Shown here: piece by piece, positions 1-9,004 of the stretch | Position numbering within the stretch: position 1 is the first letter of the stretch | How the letters are laid out: each line of letters opens with the position of its first letter | From: Paracoccaceae bacterium | GTDB lineage: Bacteria > Pseudomonadota > Alphaproteobacteria > Rhodobacterales > Rhodobacteraceae | DNA: 64,000 nucleotides | Assembly: GCA_013003075.1 (NCBI GenBank) | Contig: JABDLJ010000005.1 | Location: 39,268-103,267 of the forward strand | Reading direction: 5' to 3' | Made by a program: the position numbers and the translations under genes | The notes under the pieces: model-generated | What the model was told of the DNA's origin: nothing | The model's database searches: none | What the model saw: only the letters and a program-made list of their open reading frames with translations

Positions 1-2186
1 TGGTAGTCGGCATCGAGATGAATGGATCCGCCATGAACATCGACGATGCGTTTGCAGATGGTCAATCCCAGACCGGATCCCTCGACCTCGTCCTGGGGCT
101 GCAGCCGCTGCATCGGCTGGAAGATCCGCTCTGCGAATTCTGCCGGAATGCCGAGCCCGTTATCGGCGACGGCCAGCGCGATTGCGCCGTCTGGAAGCTC
201 GGTCGCGCTGATGTCGATGCGCGGAGTGCGGCCCGGGTCGCGATATTTCAGCGCATTGCCGAAAAGGTTGAGAAAGAGCCGCAGCATCAGGCGCTCGTTG
301 ACCAAAAGCGTCGGCAGCGCGCCGATCGTGATCTCTGCGCCGGTTTCCTGGACCTGGGCGGACAGCATCTCGCGGACGTCCGCTGCGATCCGGCCAAGGT
401 CGGCGGATGCGAAGTGGTGTTCCTGCTCGCGGATGACCGCCAGTTCCAGAAGCCCGCTTGTCAGATCGGACAAACGGTTGGCCGAGTTCTGGGCAATTGC
501 GTGGGTCTGCTTGACCACGTCTTCATCGAAATTCTCTTCGCTCATGATATCAAGCGCCATGCTGATCCCGCGAAGCGGCGCCTTCAGGTCGTGTGCCGCC
601 GAGGCTGCAAATTGGCGCAGCGACGCATTTTCTTCCTTCAGCAAAAGCTGCGCTGCGATGATGTCGAGGAATTCCTTGAAGATCTCGCGCGCGCTTTCCA
701 GCTCTGACGGACGCCAGGGCGCGCTTTCATCGCAGTGCTCCTGAAGCCACTTGTCGAAGGATTGCCGCGGGCCCAGCGTGCCCGTTGTGCCGTCCGATTT
801 CGGCCGTCCCTCGGCAGCCTCGCGCCCGGCCCACTGGACCGTGCGGGTGATCGGCCCGCGAAACCAGATCAACTGGCAAACCCTGTGAACGACGATCGGC
901 TGGATCAACACCCCGCAGGCGGTGTCGATATAATCTTTCGCGGGCGCCCATTCCTTGTGAAGCGATGTGGTCTGGAACTGATCAGAGGTTTCTCGCTGGC
1001 GCATCGCCCATTGGATCATCTGGGGAATGAATTCGCGTGGTGGTGTGTGACCCGATGTGTGCAACGTGTTCCCATACTGAAAGGCGAACCCGTCCGCGCC
1101 GAGAAATTCCTGCAAGATCGGCACCAGCGTCTCGATCACCGATTCGACATCGCCGCTTTGCCGCAACGCCGCAGCGAAGCGGTTCTCGATCCTGCGAAGG
1201 CCCGAGATCTTGTCGGCGGTATCCACGCGCTGCTGCTGGTCGTATCGCAGCATCAGGGAGGTTCCCAACTCGTGCAGCAAATTCCAGCTGTCGAAAGGAA
1301 CAAAGCCCGGCTCGTCATTATGCGCCGCGATCAGCCCCCAAAGTTCGCCATGATGCATGAGACTGCACGAAAAGGTTGCCTCAACCCCCATGTTTCGAAG
1401 ATAGGCGGTGTGCATGGGCGAAACCGACCGGATGACCGACCAGGTCAGATCGAGCGCATCGCTGGCGCCCGCGGCCGTGCGAATGCCGATGGTTTCGTCA
1501 GAGACATCGCCAATCGCGCGATAGGGCACGATCTTCATGATCTGTCGAACCTGGCGCGGGATGTCGGTGTCGGGGAAATGCAAGCCAAGATAGGACGGCA
1601 TCGCGTCGTTGCGGCTTTCGGCGATGGTGTGGCCCGACCAGTCGAGCAAAAAGCGATAGATCTTCACCCGCGAAAAGCCGGTGATCTGGCGCGCCGCGGC
1701 GACCACGATTTGCATTGCCTCCTCGAAATCCTCGGCGCGCATAACGCGCGCGCAGCTTTTGCTGCAATTGCGCATCTTGGCACGCACTGCGCTGGGGCTG
1801 GGGCTTGTGTTCGGGACGAACTCGATCATCCGCCTGCCGGCATGGGCGTGACTGATCGCATCGTACTGGACCCCGCCGAGCGAGGTCTCGAAATCCAGAA
1901 CCTCGTGGAGGATCTGGGTGTCTTCCGAGAACCCTGCGATCTCTTCGGCCAGATCCTGATTGATGTCCGCAAGCGGCGTGGAGATCAGCGCTTCGGTCTT
2001 CACCCCCAGAAGCTTGCCGGCATTTTCGGAAGCACCGGTGATGACGTTGGTGTCGGGGTCTAGCACCAGCAAGGCGCAGCCGCGCTGGATCAGGCCGGAC
2101 AGATGGATCGGCTCCTGGTCGCAGGTGTCCAGCGTCGAGGTTTCGGGGCGCGCAAAAAACGCGGAGAGGGACTGCATATCGTTCAT
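1..2186 (-). CDS. bphP: Bacteriophytochrome (PAS-GAF-PHY-histidine kinase), C-terminus truncated by window edge
   Basis: Own translation of the minus strand from ATG at 2186 gives MNDMQSLSAFFARPETSTLDTCDQEPIHLSGLIQRGCALLVLDPD (PAS with N-terminal Cys), PSYLGLHFPDTDIPRQVRQ (PASDIP-like), SPMHTAYLRNMGV, GPRQSFDKW (PRxSF tongue motif) and HDLKAP / GSGLGLTICKRIVDVHGG kinase motifs. Reading frame stays in register to base 3. The ORF has no stop inside the window, so the ORF track omitted it. Confidence 0.93.
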   Translation of the reverse strand, partial: MNDMQSLSAFFARPETSTLDTCDQEPIHLSGLIQRGCALLVLDPDTNVITGASENAGKLLGVKTEALISTPLADINQDLAEEIAGFSEDTQILHEVLDFETSLGGVQYDAISHAHAGRRMIEFVPNTSPSPSAVRAKMRNCSKSCARVMRAEDFEEAMQIVVAAARQITGFSRVKIYRFLLDWSGHTIAESRNDAMPSYLGLHFPDTDIPRQVRQIMKIVPYRAIGDVSDETIGIRTAAGASDALDLTWSVIRSVSPMHTAYLRNMGVEATFSCSLMHHGELWGLIAAHNDEPGFVPFDSWNLLHELGTSLMLRYDQQQRVDTADKISGLRRIENRFAAALRQSGDVESVIETLVPILQEFLGADGFAFQYGNTLHTSGHTPPREFIPQMIQWAMRQRETSDQFQTTSLHKEWAPAKDYIDTACGVLIQPIVVHRVCQLIWFRGPITRTVQWAGREAAEGRPKSDGTTGTLGPRQSFDKWLQEHCDESAPWRPSELESAREIFKEFLDIIAAQLLLKEENASLRQFAASAAHDLKAPLRGISMALDIMSEENFDEDVVKQTHAIAQNSANRLSDLTSGLLELAVIREQEHHFASADLGRIAADVREMLSAQVQETGAEITIGALPTLLVNERLMLRLFLNLFGNALKYRDPGRTPRIDISATELPDGAIALAVADNGLGIPAEFAERIFQPMQRLQPQDEVEGSGLGLTICKRIVDVHGGSIHLDADY

Positions 2187-2398
2187 AGGGTGTTCCAAAT
2201 AGGTCGAGTTTGCACTGCATTGGCGACCGGGTGCATGCGCTGCATCAGACACCATGAAGCAAACGGGGCTCAAATCAGTATGTCTGACTTACGGCGATCA
2301 GGCTTAAGATTTCGGAAAAATGCGGGCGGCCAGATGCGTGTGAACCGGCGGCGGCCGGATCGGATACGCGCAATTGCCAAGGGCAGGGGGCGGCCTTG

Positions 2399-3586
2399 TC
2401 AGACGGTGCGCGGCGGCCCAAGCGTGTCGCGCATCTGCAAGGTGGTCTGCAGCTCGATGCTGGCTTGCGGCGCGCCACCTTCGACCATATCCACCAGCAT
2501 CCGTGCGGCCTGGCGTCCCATCTCGCGGTGCGGGACATGCACTGTCGTCAGGGCCGGCTCCAAAAGCCTTGCAAGCTCGATATCGTCAAATCCGGTAATC
2601 GAGATATCCTCTGGCACGCGCAATTTCATCTGTCGCGCGCGCTTCAATGCGCCGGCGGCCAGCACGTCGTTGCCGCACATGACGACGGTGGGCCGCGTCT
2701 CGGCCGCCATCAGCGCAGAAAACGCATCCGCTCCGCTTTCGATACCGTAGGTGGTTTCCATCAGGCGCAGGCTTTGCGGCTCAAGGCCGCTCAGCTCCAT
2801 CGCATCGCGCACGCCGCTCACGCGGTCGCGGGCACGGTCGTTGAAGGCCTGCCCGGCCGAGATCATCGCAATGTCGCGGTGGCCAAGCTCGATCACCCGG
2901 GCGGCGAGCGCCCTCATCGAGGATCTGTTGTCGAACCCGATCGAGGGCTGCGGGTTGTTCGGATCATAGACCCACGCCACGAGCACCGGCACGCCCTGCC
3001 GTTTCAGAAAACTGTAGATCTCCGAGTTGCGGTCATGGCCGATCAGCAGGAACCCCGCCGCGCCGCGCGCGGTCAGCGTGCGGATCTGATCCGCTTCCTG
3101 GTCCGGCCGGTAGGACGAGCTTGCAATCAGCAGCGTCAGTTTGTGGGCACGCAACTCTTCCTGGAACGCCTGTATGCCGCGTGCGAAGATCGAGTTTTCC
3201 ATCGTGGGGATGATCGCGCCGATCGTGTCGGTGCGGCGGGCGGCCAGTGCCCGCGCGCCGAAATTGGGCGAATAGCCAAGCCGGTCGACCGCTGCCAGAA
3301 CGCGAAGGCGGGTCGCTTCGACAACGCGCTCGGGCGAGTTGAGGCACCGCGACACCGTCGCTGTCGAGACCTGCGCCGCGCGCGCGACATCTTCCAGGGT
3401 CGGGGCTCCGGGGCGTATCAAATCGGTCTGTGCCTCGCTTTTTCCTTTCCGCCCGATCCGCTTTGTACCGCAAACCCGCCAGCGCCGGCGCGAAGAAAAC
3501 AAATCCGCACAAGGAGAATGTAAGCGCTTGCAAAAAGAATTGCAAACGCCTAAAAAGGACGAGACGGTGCACAGACACCGCGGCAC
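2399..3586 (-). CDS. LacI-family transcriptional regulator (true start probably downstream, possibly TTG at 3421)
   Basis: HTH 'PTLEDVARAAQVSTATVSRCLNSPERVVEATRLRVLAAVDRLGYSPN' and periplasmic-binding-like effector domain; divergent from the TRAP/hps operon. Confidence 0.92.
   Translation of the reverse strand: MPRCLCTVSSFLGVCNSFCKRLHSPCADLFSSRRRWRVCGTKRIGRKGKSEAQTDLIRPGAPTLEDVARAAQVSTATVSRCLNSPERVVEATRLRVLAAVDRLGYSPNFGARALAARRTDTIGAIIPTMENSIFARGIQAFQEELRAHKLTLLIASSSYRPDQEADQIRTLTARGAAGFLLIGHDRNSEIYSFLKRQGVPVLVAWVYDPNNPQPSIGFDNRSSMRALAARVIELGHRDIAMISAGQAFNDRARDRVSGVRDAMELSGLEPQSLRLMETTYGIESGADAFSALMAAETRPTVVMCGNDVLAAGALKRARQMKLRVPEDISITGFDDIELARLLEPALTTVHVPHREMGRQAARMLVDMVEGGAPQASIELQTTLQMRDTLGPPRTV
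3519..3532. promoter_or_regulatory. LacI/GalR-type operator TGTAAGCGCTTGCA
   Basis: Near-perfect palindrome with central CG between the LacI gene and the divergent operon; matches the general TGNAANCGNTNNCA form. Confidence 0.75.
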
Positions 3587-3604
3587 ATAGGGAGAACGAC
3601 TACC

Positions 3605-3790
3605 ATGTACATGGGCGCAACCGCGGTTCTCTTTGCAATCTTTTTTCTAAACGTGTTTCTTGGCGCAACGGGTCAGGGGACGTATCTCAGCGAAGTACAG
3701 GAAATGCTTCTGCTCTCGGTCTCCATGCTCTTTTTCGTGGCGGCCATCCTGAAGCGGGAAGCAGCCGCAAAAAAATCGAACGACAAGTAA
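3605..3790 (+). CDS. Small predicted membrane protein (61 aa) heading the TRAP operon
   Basis: MYMGATAVLFAIFFLNVFLGATGQG...LLLSVSMLFFVAAILKREAAAKKSNDK; two hydrophobic segments; GGGAGA upstream of the ATG; 14 nt before the next gene. Confidence 0.7.
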   Translation: MYMGATAVLFAIFFLNVFLGATGQGTYLSEVQEMLLLSVSMLFFVAAILKREAAAKKSNDK

Positions 3791-3803
3791 AAACCACAGG
3801 GAG

Positions 3804-4949
3804 ATGACAATGAAAGATGAACTGAAATCCGCCGAGCGCAGGAATTTCCTGAAACTGACCGGTACCGGAGCCTTTACCGCGGCGATGGTCGCCGGTGGCG
3901 CCGGGATGCTCTGGTCGGACGAGGCCGTGGCCCAGACCGCCAAGGAAGAGCAGGACCGCCAGGCGGCGGCAGAACATGTGATGACAATCGCGACCGCCTA
4001 TGTTCTGGGCGCATCGCGCAGCTACCCGATCATGCAGCTGGATCTGAAAGAGAACATCCAGAATGCCACGAACGGCAAGATCTACGTCAAGCTTGCGCCC
4101 GGCGGCCAGCTTGGGGCAGGCGGCGCGCTTGTACAAAAGGTACAAGGCGGCACGATCCAGGCCGCGCAGCACTCGCTGTCGAACTTCGCGCCCTTCGCGC
4201 CGACGGTCGACCTGATCAACATGCCGTATTTCTGCGGCTCCAATCAGCGCTTCGTGAACCTTGTGCATTCCGACGCATGGCAAAGCGACGTGCACCCGAA
4301 GGTCGAAGCTAAGGGCTTCAAGACGCTCTTTTACGTCGTGATCGACCCGCGCGTTGTCGCGGTGCGTAAAGGCGGCGCCGGCGCGGTCATCACGCCAAGC
4401 GACCTCAGCGGCGTGAAATTCCGCGTGCCGGGTTCGAAGATGCTGCAACAGTACTATCGCATGGTCGGCGCCAACCCCACGCCGGTCGCCTGGGGCGAGA
4501 CGCCTTCGGCGATCAAGCAGGGCGTTGCAGACGCGCTTGATCCCTCGGTCGGTGCGCTGTTTGTCTTCGGCTTCAAGGACATCCTCAGCCACGTGACCTT
4601 CACGCAAGCGGTGCCGGACAGCCAGGTCTTCTCGTGTAACCTGGAATGGTTCGAATCGATGCCCGCCGACATTCAGGAAGGCATTGAGTTCGCGGCAGAG
4701 ATCACCGCGCAGCAGAACCTCGCCAAGGTGCCCTCGGCACGGAACTACGCGATGGCCGAGCTGCGCAAGTCCGGCGTCGAGTTCCACTCGCTGTCCGACG
4801 ATCAGCTGGCCGAATGGCAGGCGGCCGGCGGCCACCAGAACTCTGAGTGGGACAGCTTCAAGACCGAGCTTGCCGGATCCATGGGAGCCTTCGACAAGCT
4901 GAACGAGGCGGCAAGCACCATGGGCCGCTATTACGTCCACGACGCGTAA
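3804..4949 (+). CDS. hpsK: TRAP transporter substrate-binding protein DctP family (DHPS/sulfonate type, HpsK-like)
   Basis: Tat-like signal 'RRNFLKLTGTGAFTAAMV', DctP-like body; followed by DctQ and DctM genes and hpsN. Confidence 0.85.
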   Translation: MTMKDELKSAERRNFLKLTGTGAFTAAMVAGGAGMLWSDEAVAQTAKEEQDRQAAAEHVMTIATAYVLGASRSYPIMQLDLKENIQNATNGKIYVKLAPGGQLGAGGALVQKVQGGTIQAAQHSLSNFAPFAPTVDLINMPYFCGSNQRFVNLVHSDAWQSDVHPKVEAKGFKTLFYVVIDPRVVAVRKGGAGAVITPSDLSGVKFRVPGSKMLQQYYRMVGANPTPVAWGETPSAIKQGVADALDPSVGALFVFGFKDILSHVTFTQAVPDSQVFSCNLEWFESMPADIQEGIEFAAEITAQQNLAKVPSARNYAMAELRKSGVEFHSLSDDQLAEWQAAGGHQNSEWDSFKTELAGSMGAFDKLNEAASTMGRYYVHDA

Positions 4950-4958
4950 AACCCCTTG

Positions 4959-4995
4959 GGGGCCGCCTGCTCGGATCTTGCGGGCGGCCCTTTTC
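4959..4995 (+). terminator. GC-rich hairpin followed by TTTT between TRAP SBP and permease genes
   Basis: gggccgcctgc-N9-gcgggcggccctttt. Confidence 0.7.
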
Positions 4996-5073
4996 CGACA
5001 CGCATGCAATCGCTTTGCCGCCCAACCCGATTGGGCGAACAGAGGCGGTGTGCCCGCATAGCGAGGTTCTGAC

Positions 5074-5589
5074 ATGGAACGGTTTCTCTCTGCCCTGAAC
5101 AAGAACGCCGAGCGATGGGCGCTTTTGTTCTTTTACGTGCTTTTGGTGGTGACGATGGTGGTCGAGGTTATCCGGCGCGAAGTGTTCTCATACTCCTCGA
5201 TCTGGGGTGAAGAAATTGTGCGCTACGCGTTCATCTACCTCGCCTGGATCGGAGCGGCCTCGGCCGTGCGCGAGCGGGCCCATATCCGCATCGACGTGAT
5301 CATGCACTATGTGCCGCCGCAGGTGAAAACGCTGATCTATATCCTCGGCGATCTGGTGATGTTCGTCGTGGCGTTGATTGCGCTCTACTGGTCGTTCGAA
5401 ACTGTGCTGGTGTCGGCCGAGTTCGGCTCTGTCAGCCACGGTCTGCGCGTCTCGATGGTCTGGTTTCTCGCCGCCGTGCCCATCGGCTTCACGCTGATGA
5501 TCTTTCGTCTAATCCAGTCGCTGATCCGCGACGTCAAGGCTTTCGCAGCGGGCACCCCCGTCTACGAAGGCGACAAACTGTTTGATTGA
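5074..5589 (+). CDS. hpsL: TRAP transporter small permease DctQ family (HpsL-like)
   Basis: 171 aa, 4 TM; 'EVIRREVFSYSSIWGEEIVRYAFIYLAWIGAASAVRERAHIRIDV' DctQ signature. Confidence 0.88.
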   Translation: MERFLSALNKNAERWALLFFYVLLVVTMVVEVIRREVFSYSSIWGEEIVRYAFIYLAWIGAASAVRERAHIRIDVIMHYVPPQVKTLIYILGDLVMFVVALIALYWSFETVLVSAEFGSVSHGLRVSMVWFLAAVPIGFTLMIFRLIQSLIRDVKAFAAGTPVYEGDKLFD

Positions 5590-6929
5590 GGCGCGCGATG
5601 CTATTTCCAGGACTTCAGGAACAAACCGTCATTCTGGGCTGGGATTTCTACATCCCGGTTCTGGTCTTCGTTCTCTTTTGCGCGCTTGCGATCCCGATCT
5701 GGGCCGCCATCGGCTCGGCCGCGATCGCGATGCTGCTGCTGTCGGGCGCACTGCCGCTCTCGCTTGTGGGCGAATCGCTCTTTGACGGCATCGACGCCTT
5801 CGCGCTGACCGCCGTTCCGCTCTTCATCCTCACCGGTGACGTGCTGGTGCGTACCGGGCTCAGTCGAAAGTTTCTCAATGTCGCAGAGGCGCTGACCTGC
5901 TGGACCAAGGGCGGCTTCGGCTCGGCCACGGTTCTGGTCTGCGGCATGTTTTCGGCGATCTCCGGATCTGACGCGGCCGGCGCCGCAGCGGTTGGCCGGA
6001 TGACCATCGACCGGCTTGTCGAAAGCGGCTATCCGCGGCCCTATGCCTGTGCGCTGGTCGCTTCGGGCGCCTGTACCGGCGTTCTGATCCCGCCGTCGAT
6101 CGCCTACATCATCATCGGCCTTGTGCTGGGTATTTCGGCCTCGACGCTGTTCATCGCGGCGCTGATCCCCGGCGTTGCCATTCTGGTCGCGATCCTCGTC
6201 ACCAACCTGGTGATGAACCGGATCTACTCTTACGAGGGCGGCGGACGGATGAGCGTCGGCGAATGGGCCTCTAACCTGGGCTCGACGGTTGCCAGCGGCT
6301 GGTATGCCTTCCTGGTGCCCGGCATCATCTTCTATGGCATCTTCTCGGGCCGGCTGACCCCGACCGAGGCCGGCGCCACGGCCGTCGTCGTCACCATCAT
6401 CATCGGCTTCATCCTGGGCACGCTGAAGTTCTCGGACTTCCCGGCGATGCTGGTCAGCTCTGCCAAGGTGAACGGCGTGATCCTTCCGATCATCGCCTTC
6501 TCGCTGCCGCTGGCCCAGGCGCTGGCGATCCTCGGCGTGCCGCAGGGCTTCGTGACTTCCGTCTCGGCGCTGACCGAAGATCCCAACATGCTGATCCTGC
6601 TGATGATCGGCATCCTGATCCTGGCCGGCTGCGTCATGGAGACGACACCGAACATCGTGATCCTCGCACCGATCCTGAAGCCTTTGGCCGACTCGATCGG
6701 AATGCACGAGATCCAGTTCTGCATCATGATGATCACGGCGCTGGGCGTGGGCTTCATCACGCCGCCGCTCGGACTGAACCTTTTCGTTGTGTCTGGCATT
6801 ACGGGCGAGTCCGTTCTGAGGATAGCCTCGCGTGTCGGTCCGTTCGTATTCTTCATGCTGGTGGTCACGTTGATGATCGCGTACATCCCCGCGATTTCTT
6901 TGACGATGCTTCCGGACAACCTCAGATAG
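5586..6929 (+). CDS. hpsM: TRAP transporter large permease DctM family (HpsM-like)
   Basis: 447 aa, many TM; 'GSDAAGAAAVGRMTIDRLVESGYPRPYACALVASGACTGVLIPPS' DctM signature; overlaps the DctQ stop. Confidence 0.9.
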   Translation: MRRAMLFPGLQEQTVILGWDFYIPVLVFVLFCALAIPIWAAIGSAAIAMLLLSGALPLSLVGESLFDGIDAFALTAVPLFILTGDVLVRTGLSRKFLNVAEALTCWTKGGFGSATVLVCGMFSAISGSDAAGAAAVGRMTIDRLVESGYPRPYACALVASGACTGVLIPPSIAYIIIGLVLGISASTLFIAALIPGVAILVAILVTNLVMNRIYSYEGGGRMSVGEWASNLGSTVASGWYAFLVPGIIFYGIFSGRLTPTEAGATAVVVTIIIGFILGTLKFSDFPAMLVSSAKVNGVILPIIAFSLPLAQALAILGVPQGFVTSVSALTEDPNMLILLMIGILILAGCVMETTPNIVILAPILKPLADSIGMHEIQFCIMMITALGVGFITPPLGLNLFVVSGITGESVLRIASRVGPFVFFMLVVTLMIAYIPAISLTMLPDNLR

Positions 6930-6938
6930 GAGATCAAG

Positions 6939-8246
6939 ATGCCCAGAGAGTATCTTAAGAAAGCCACCAAGACGGCCCAGACCGATGCGTCGGACGTGCG
7001 TGACACGGTGCAGGGCATTCTGGACGACATCGAAGCCGGCGGCGACGCCGCGGCCCTGCGCTATGCCCAGAAGTTCGACCAGTACGAGGGTGCGATCCTG
7101 CTCAGCGCCGACGATATCGCCGCGGCATCGGATCGGGTGCCCCAGAAGCTGAAGGACGACATCGCGTTCGCGCATGACAATGTGCGCCGTTTTGCCGAGC
7201 TTCAGCGCTCGACCATGCGGGATGTCGAGATGGAGATCGTCCCCGGTCTTGTCGCCGGTCAGAAAGCCATCCCGTGCCAGGCGGCCGGCTGCTACGTGCC
7301 CGGAGGGCGCTACAGCCACATCGCCAGCGCGATCATGACGGTGACGACGGCCAAGGTGGCCGGATGCAAGCACATCACCGCCTGCTCGCCGCCGCGCAAG
7401 GATGTCGGCATCGCGCCGGCGATCATTTATGCCGCCAACCTGTGCGGCGCCGACAAGATCATGGCGATGGGCGGCGTGCAGGGCGTGGCTGCGATGACCT
7501 TCGGCCTTTTCGGTCTGCCTGAGGCGGATATCCTCGTCGGGCCCGGCAACCAGTTCGTTGCCGAAGCCAAACGGATCCTCTTCGGCCGGGTCGGCATCGA
7601 CATGATCGCCGGACCGACCGACAGTCTGATCCTGGCCGACAAGACCGCCGATCCCTTCATCGTCGCCACAGACCTCGTGGGGCAGGCAGAGCACGGTTAC
7701 AACTCGCCGGTCTGGCTTGTGACCGATGACCGCTCGGTGGCCGAAAAGACGCTGGAGATCGTGCCCGGCCTGATCGCCGATCTGCCCGAAGTCAACCGGG
7801 TCAACGCCGAGGCCGCCTGGCGCGACTACGCCGAGGTGATCCTGTGCGACGATCGCGAGGAGATGGCCGCGACATCCGATGAATACGCGCCCGAGCACCT
7901 GACGGTGCAGGCGCAGGATCTGCCGTGGTGGCGCGACCGGCTGCAATGCTACGGCTCGCTGTTTCTGGGCGAAGAGACCACCGTGGCCTTCGGCGACAAG
8001 GCGTCGGGCACCAATCACGTTCTGCCGACCTCTCGCTCGGCGAAATACACTGGCGGTCTTTCGGTTCACAAGTACATGAAGATCGTGACATGGCAGCAGG
8101 CCACGCGCGACGGCGCCCGCCCGGTGGCGGAAGCCACGGCGCGCATCTCGCGGCTTGAGGGCATGGAAGGTCACGCCCGTACAGCGGACGCCCGGCTTCA
8201 CAAGTACTTCCCCGAGCAGAACTTCGATCTGTCGGCCGCCGATTAG
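6939..8246 (+). CDS. hpsN: Sulfopropanediol 3-dehydrogenase (histidinol-dehydrogenase family, HpsN-like)
   Basis: Histidinol dehydrogenase fold ('YVPGGRYSHIASAIMTVTTAKVAGC', 'VGPGNQFVAEAKRILFGRVGIDMIAGPTDSLILAD') embedded in a TRAP/SDR/ADH operon, not a his operon. Confidence 0.88.
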   Translation: MPREYLKKATKTAQTDASDVRDTVQGILDDIEAGGDAAALRYAQKFDQYEGAILLSADDIAAASDRVPQKLKDDIAFAHDNVRRFAELQRSTMRDVEMEIVPGLVAGQKAIPCQAAGCYVPGGRYSHIASAIMTVTTAKVAGCKHITACSPPRKDVGIAPAIIYAANLCGADKIMAMGGVQGVAAMTFGLFGLPEADILVGPGNQFVAEAKRILFGRVGIDMIAGPTDSLILADKTADPFIVATDLVGQAEHGYNSPVWLVTDDRSVAEKTLEIVPGLIADLPEVNRVNAEAAWRDYAEVILCDDREEMAATSDEYAPEHLTVQAQDLPWWRDRLQCYGSLFLGEETTVAFGDKASGTNHVLPTSRSAKYTGGLSVHKYMKIVTWQQATRDGARPVAEATARISRLEGMEGHARTADARLHKYFPEQNFDLSAAD

Positions 8247-8251
8247 CATCG

Positions 8252-9004
8252 ATGGCTCCGCTCTTCGATATCAGCGGGAAGATCGCATGCGTGACCGGGG
8301 CCAGCAGTGGCCTCGGGCGCGCGGCGGCAACCTGTCTTGCGGGCGCCGGAGCCAAGGTGGTGGGCGTCGCCCGGCGCCTCGATCAGCTTGACGACTGGCG
8401 CGCCGAGGCGGGCGGCGAGACCGCCGCGATCACCGCAGATCTGGCCGACAGACACGGGCTGGCCGAGGTGGCGCAGCGCGCGGCCGAACCCTTCGGCGCA
8501 CCGGATATCCTGATCAATGCGGCCGGGCTCAACACCCGCCAGCACGCCGACGAGGTGACCGGTGAAGGCTGGGATGCTACGCTCAACCTCAATCTCGCGG
8601 CGCCGTTCTTCCTGGCGCAAGCCATGGTTTCGGGCATGAAATCAAAGGGCTGGGGGCGGATCGTGAACTTCGCCTCGCTGCAGTCGCGCCGCGCTTTCGC
8701 CAATGGGATCAGCTACGGCGCGTCCAAGGGCGGGGTCGAGCAGATGACCCGCGCCATGGCCGAGGCCTGGTCGCGCTTCGGCATCACCGCAAACGCGGTG
8801 GCGCCCGGTTTCGTGCGCACCGAATTGACCGCTCCGGTCTTCTCAGATCCGGTCCTGTCCAAGCAGCATGCTGATCAGACCTGCATCGGCCGCAATGGCG
8901 AGACGTCGGATCTTGACGGGCCGATCCTGTTTTTCTGCTCGGATGCATCGGGCTACGTCACAGGTCAGGTGCTTTTCGTTGATGGAGGATACACGGCGAA
9001 ATGA
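8252..9004 (+). CDS. hpsO: SDR-family dehydrogenase (HpsO-like)
   Basis: TGASSGLG cofactor motif, YGASKGG active site; directly downstream of hpsN. Confidence 0.82.
   Translation: MAPLFDISGKIACVTGASSGLGRAAATCLAGAGAKVVGVARRLDQLDDWRAEAGGETAAITADLADRHGLAEVAQRAAEPFGAPDILINAAGLNTRQHADEVTGEGWDATLNLNLAAPFFLAQAMVSGMKSKGWGRIVNFASLQSRRAFANGISYGASKGGVEQMTRAMAEAWSRFGITANAVAPGFVRTELTAPVFSDPVLSKQHADQTCIGRNGETSDLDGPILFFCSDASGYVTGQVLFVDGGYTAK

Noticed and set aside
735-2063. 442-aa plus-strand ORF
   Set aside because: Antisense to the bacteriophytochrome; Arg/His/Asp-rich composition typical of shadow ORFs in high-GC DNA, with no recognisable domain.
6939-8246. Annotation as biosynthetic histidinol dehydrogenase (hisD)
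   Set aside because: Fold matches, but genomic context (TRAP transporter, SDR, ADH, sulfopyruvate decarboxylase) supports HpsN-type sulfopropanediol dehydrogenase.
5601-8249. 882-aa minus-strand ORF
   Set aside because: Antisense shadow of hpsM and hpsN; low-complexity charged composition, no SD or domain.
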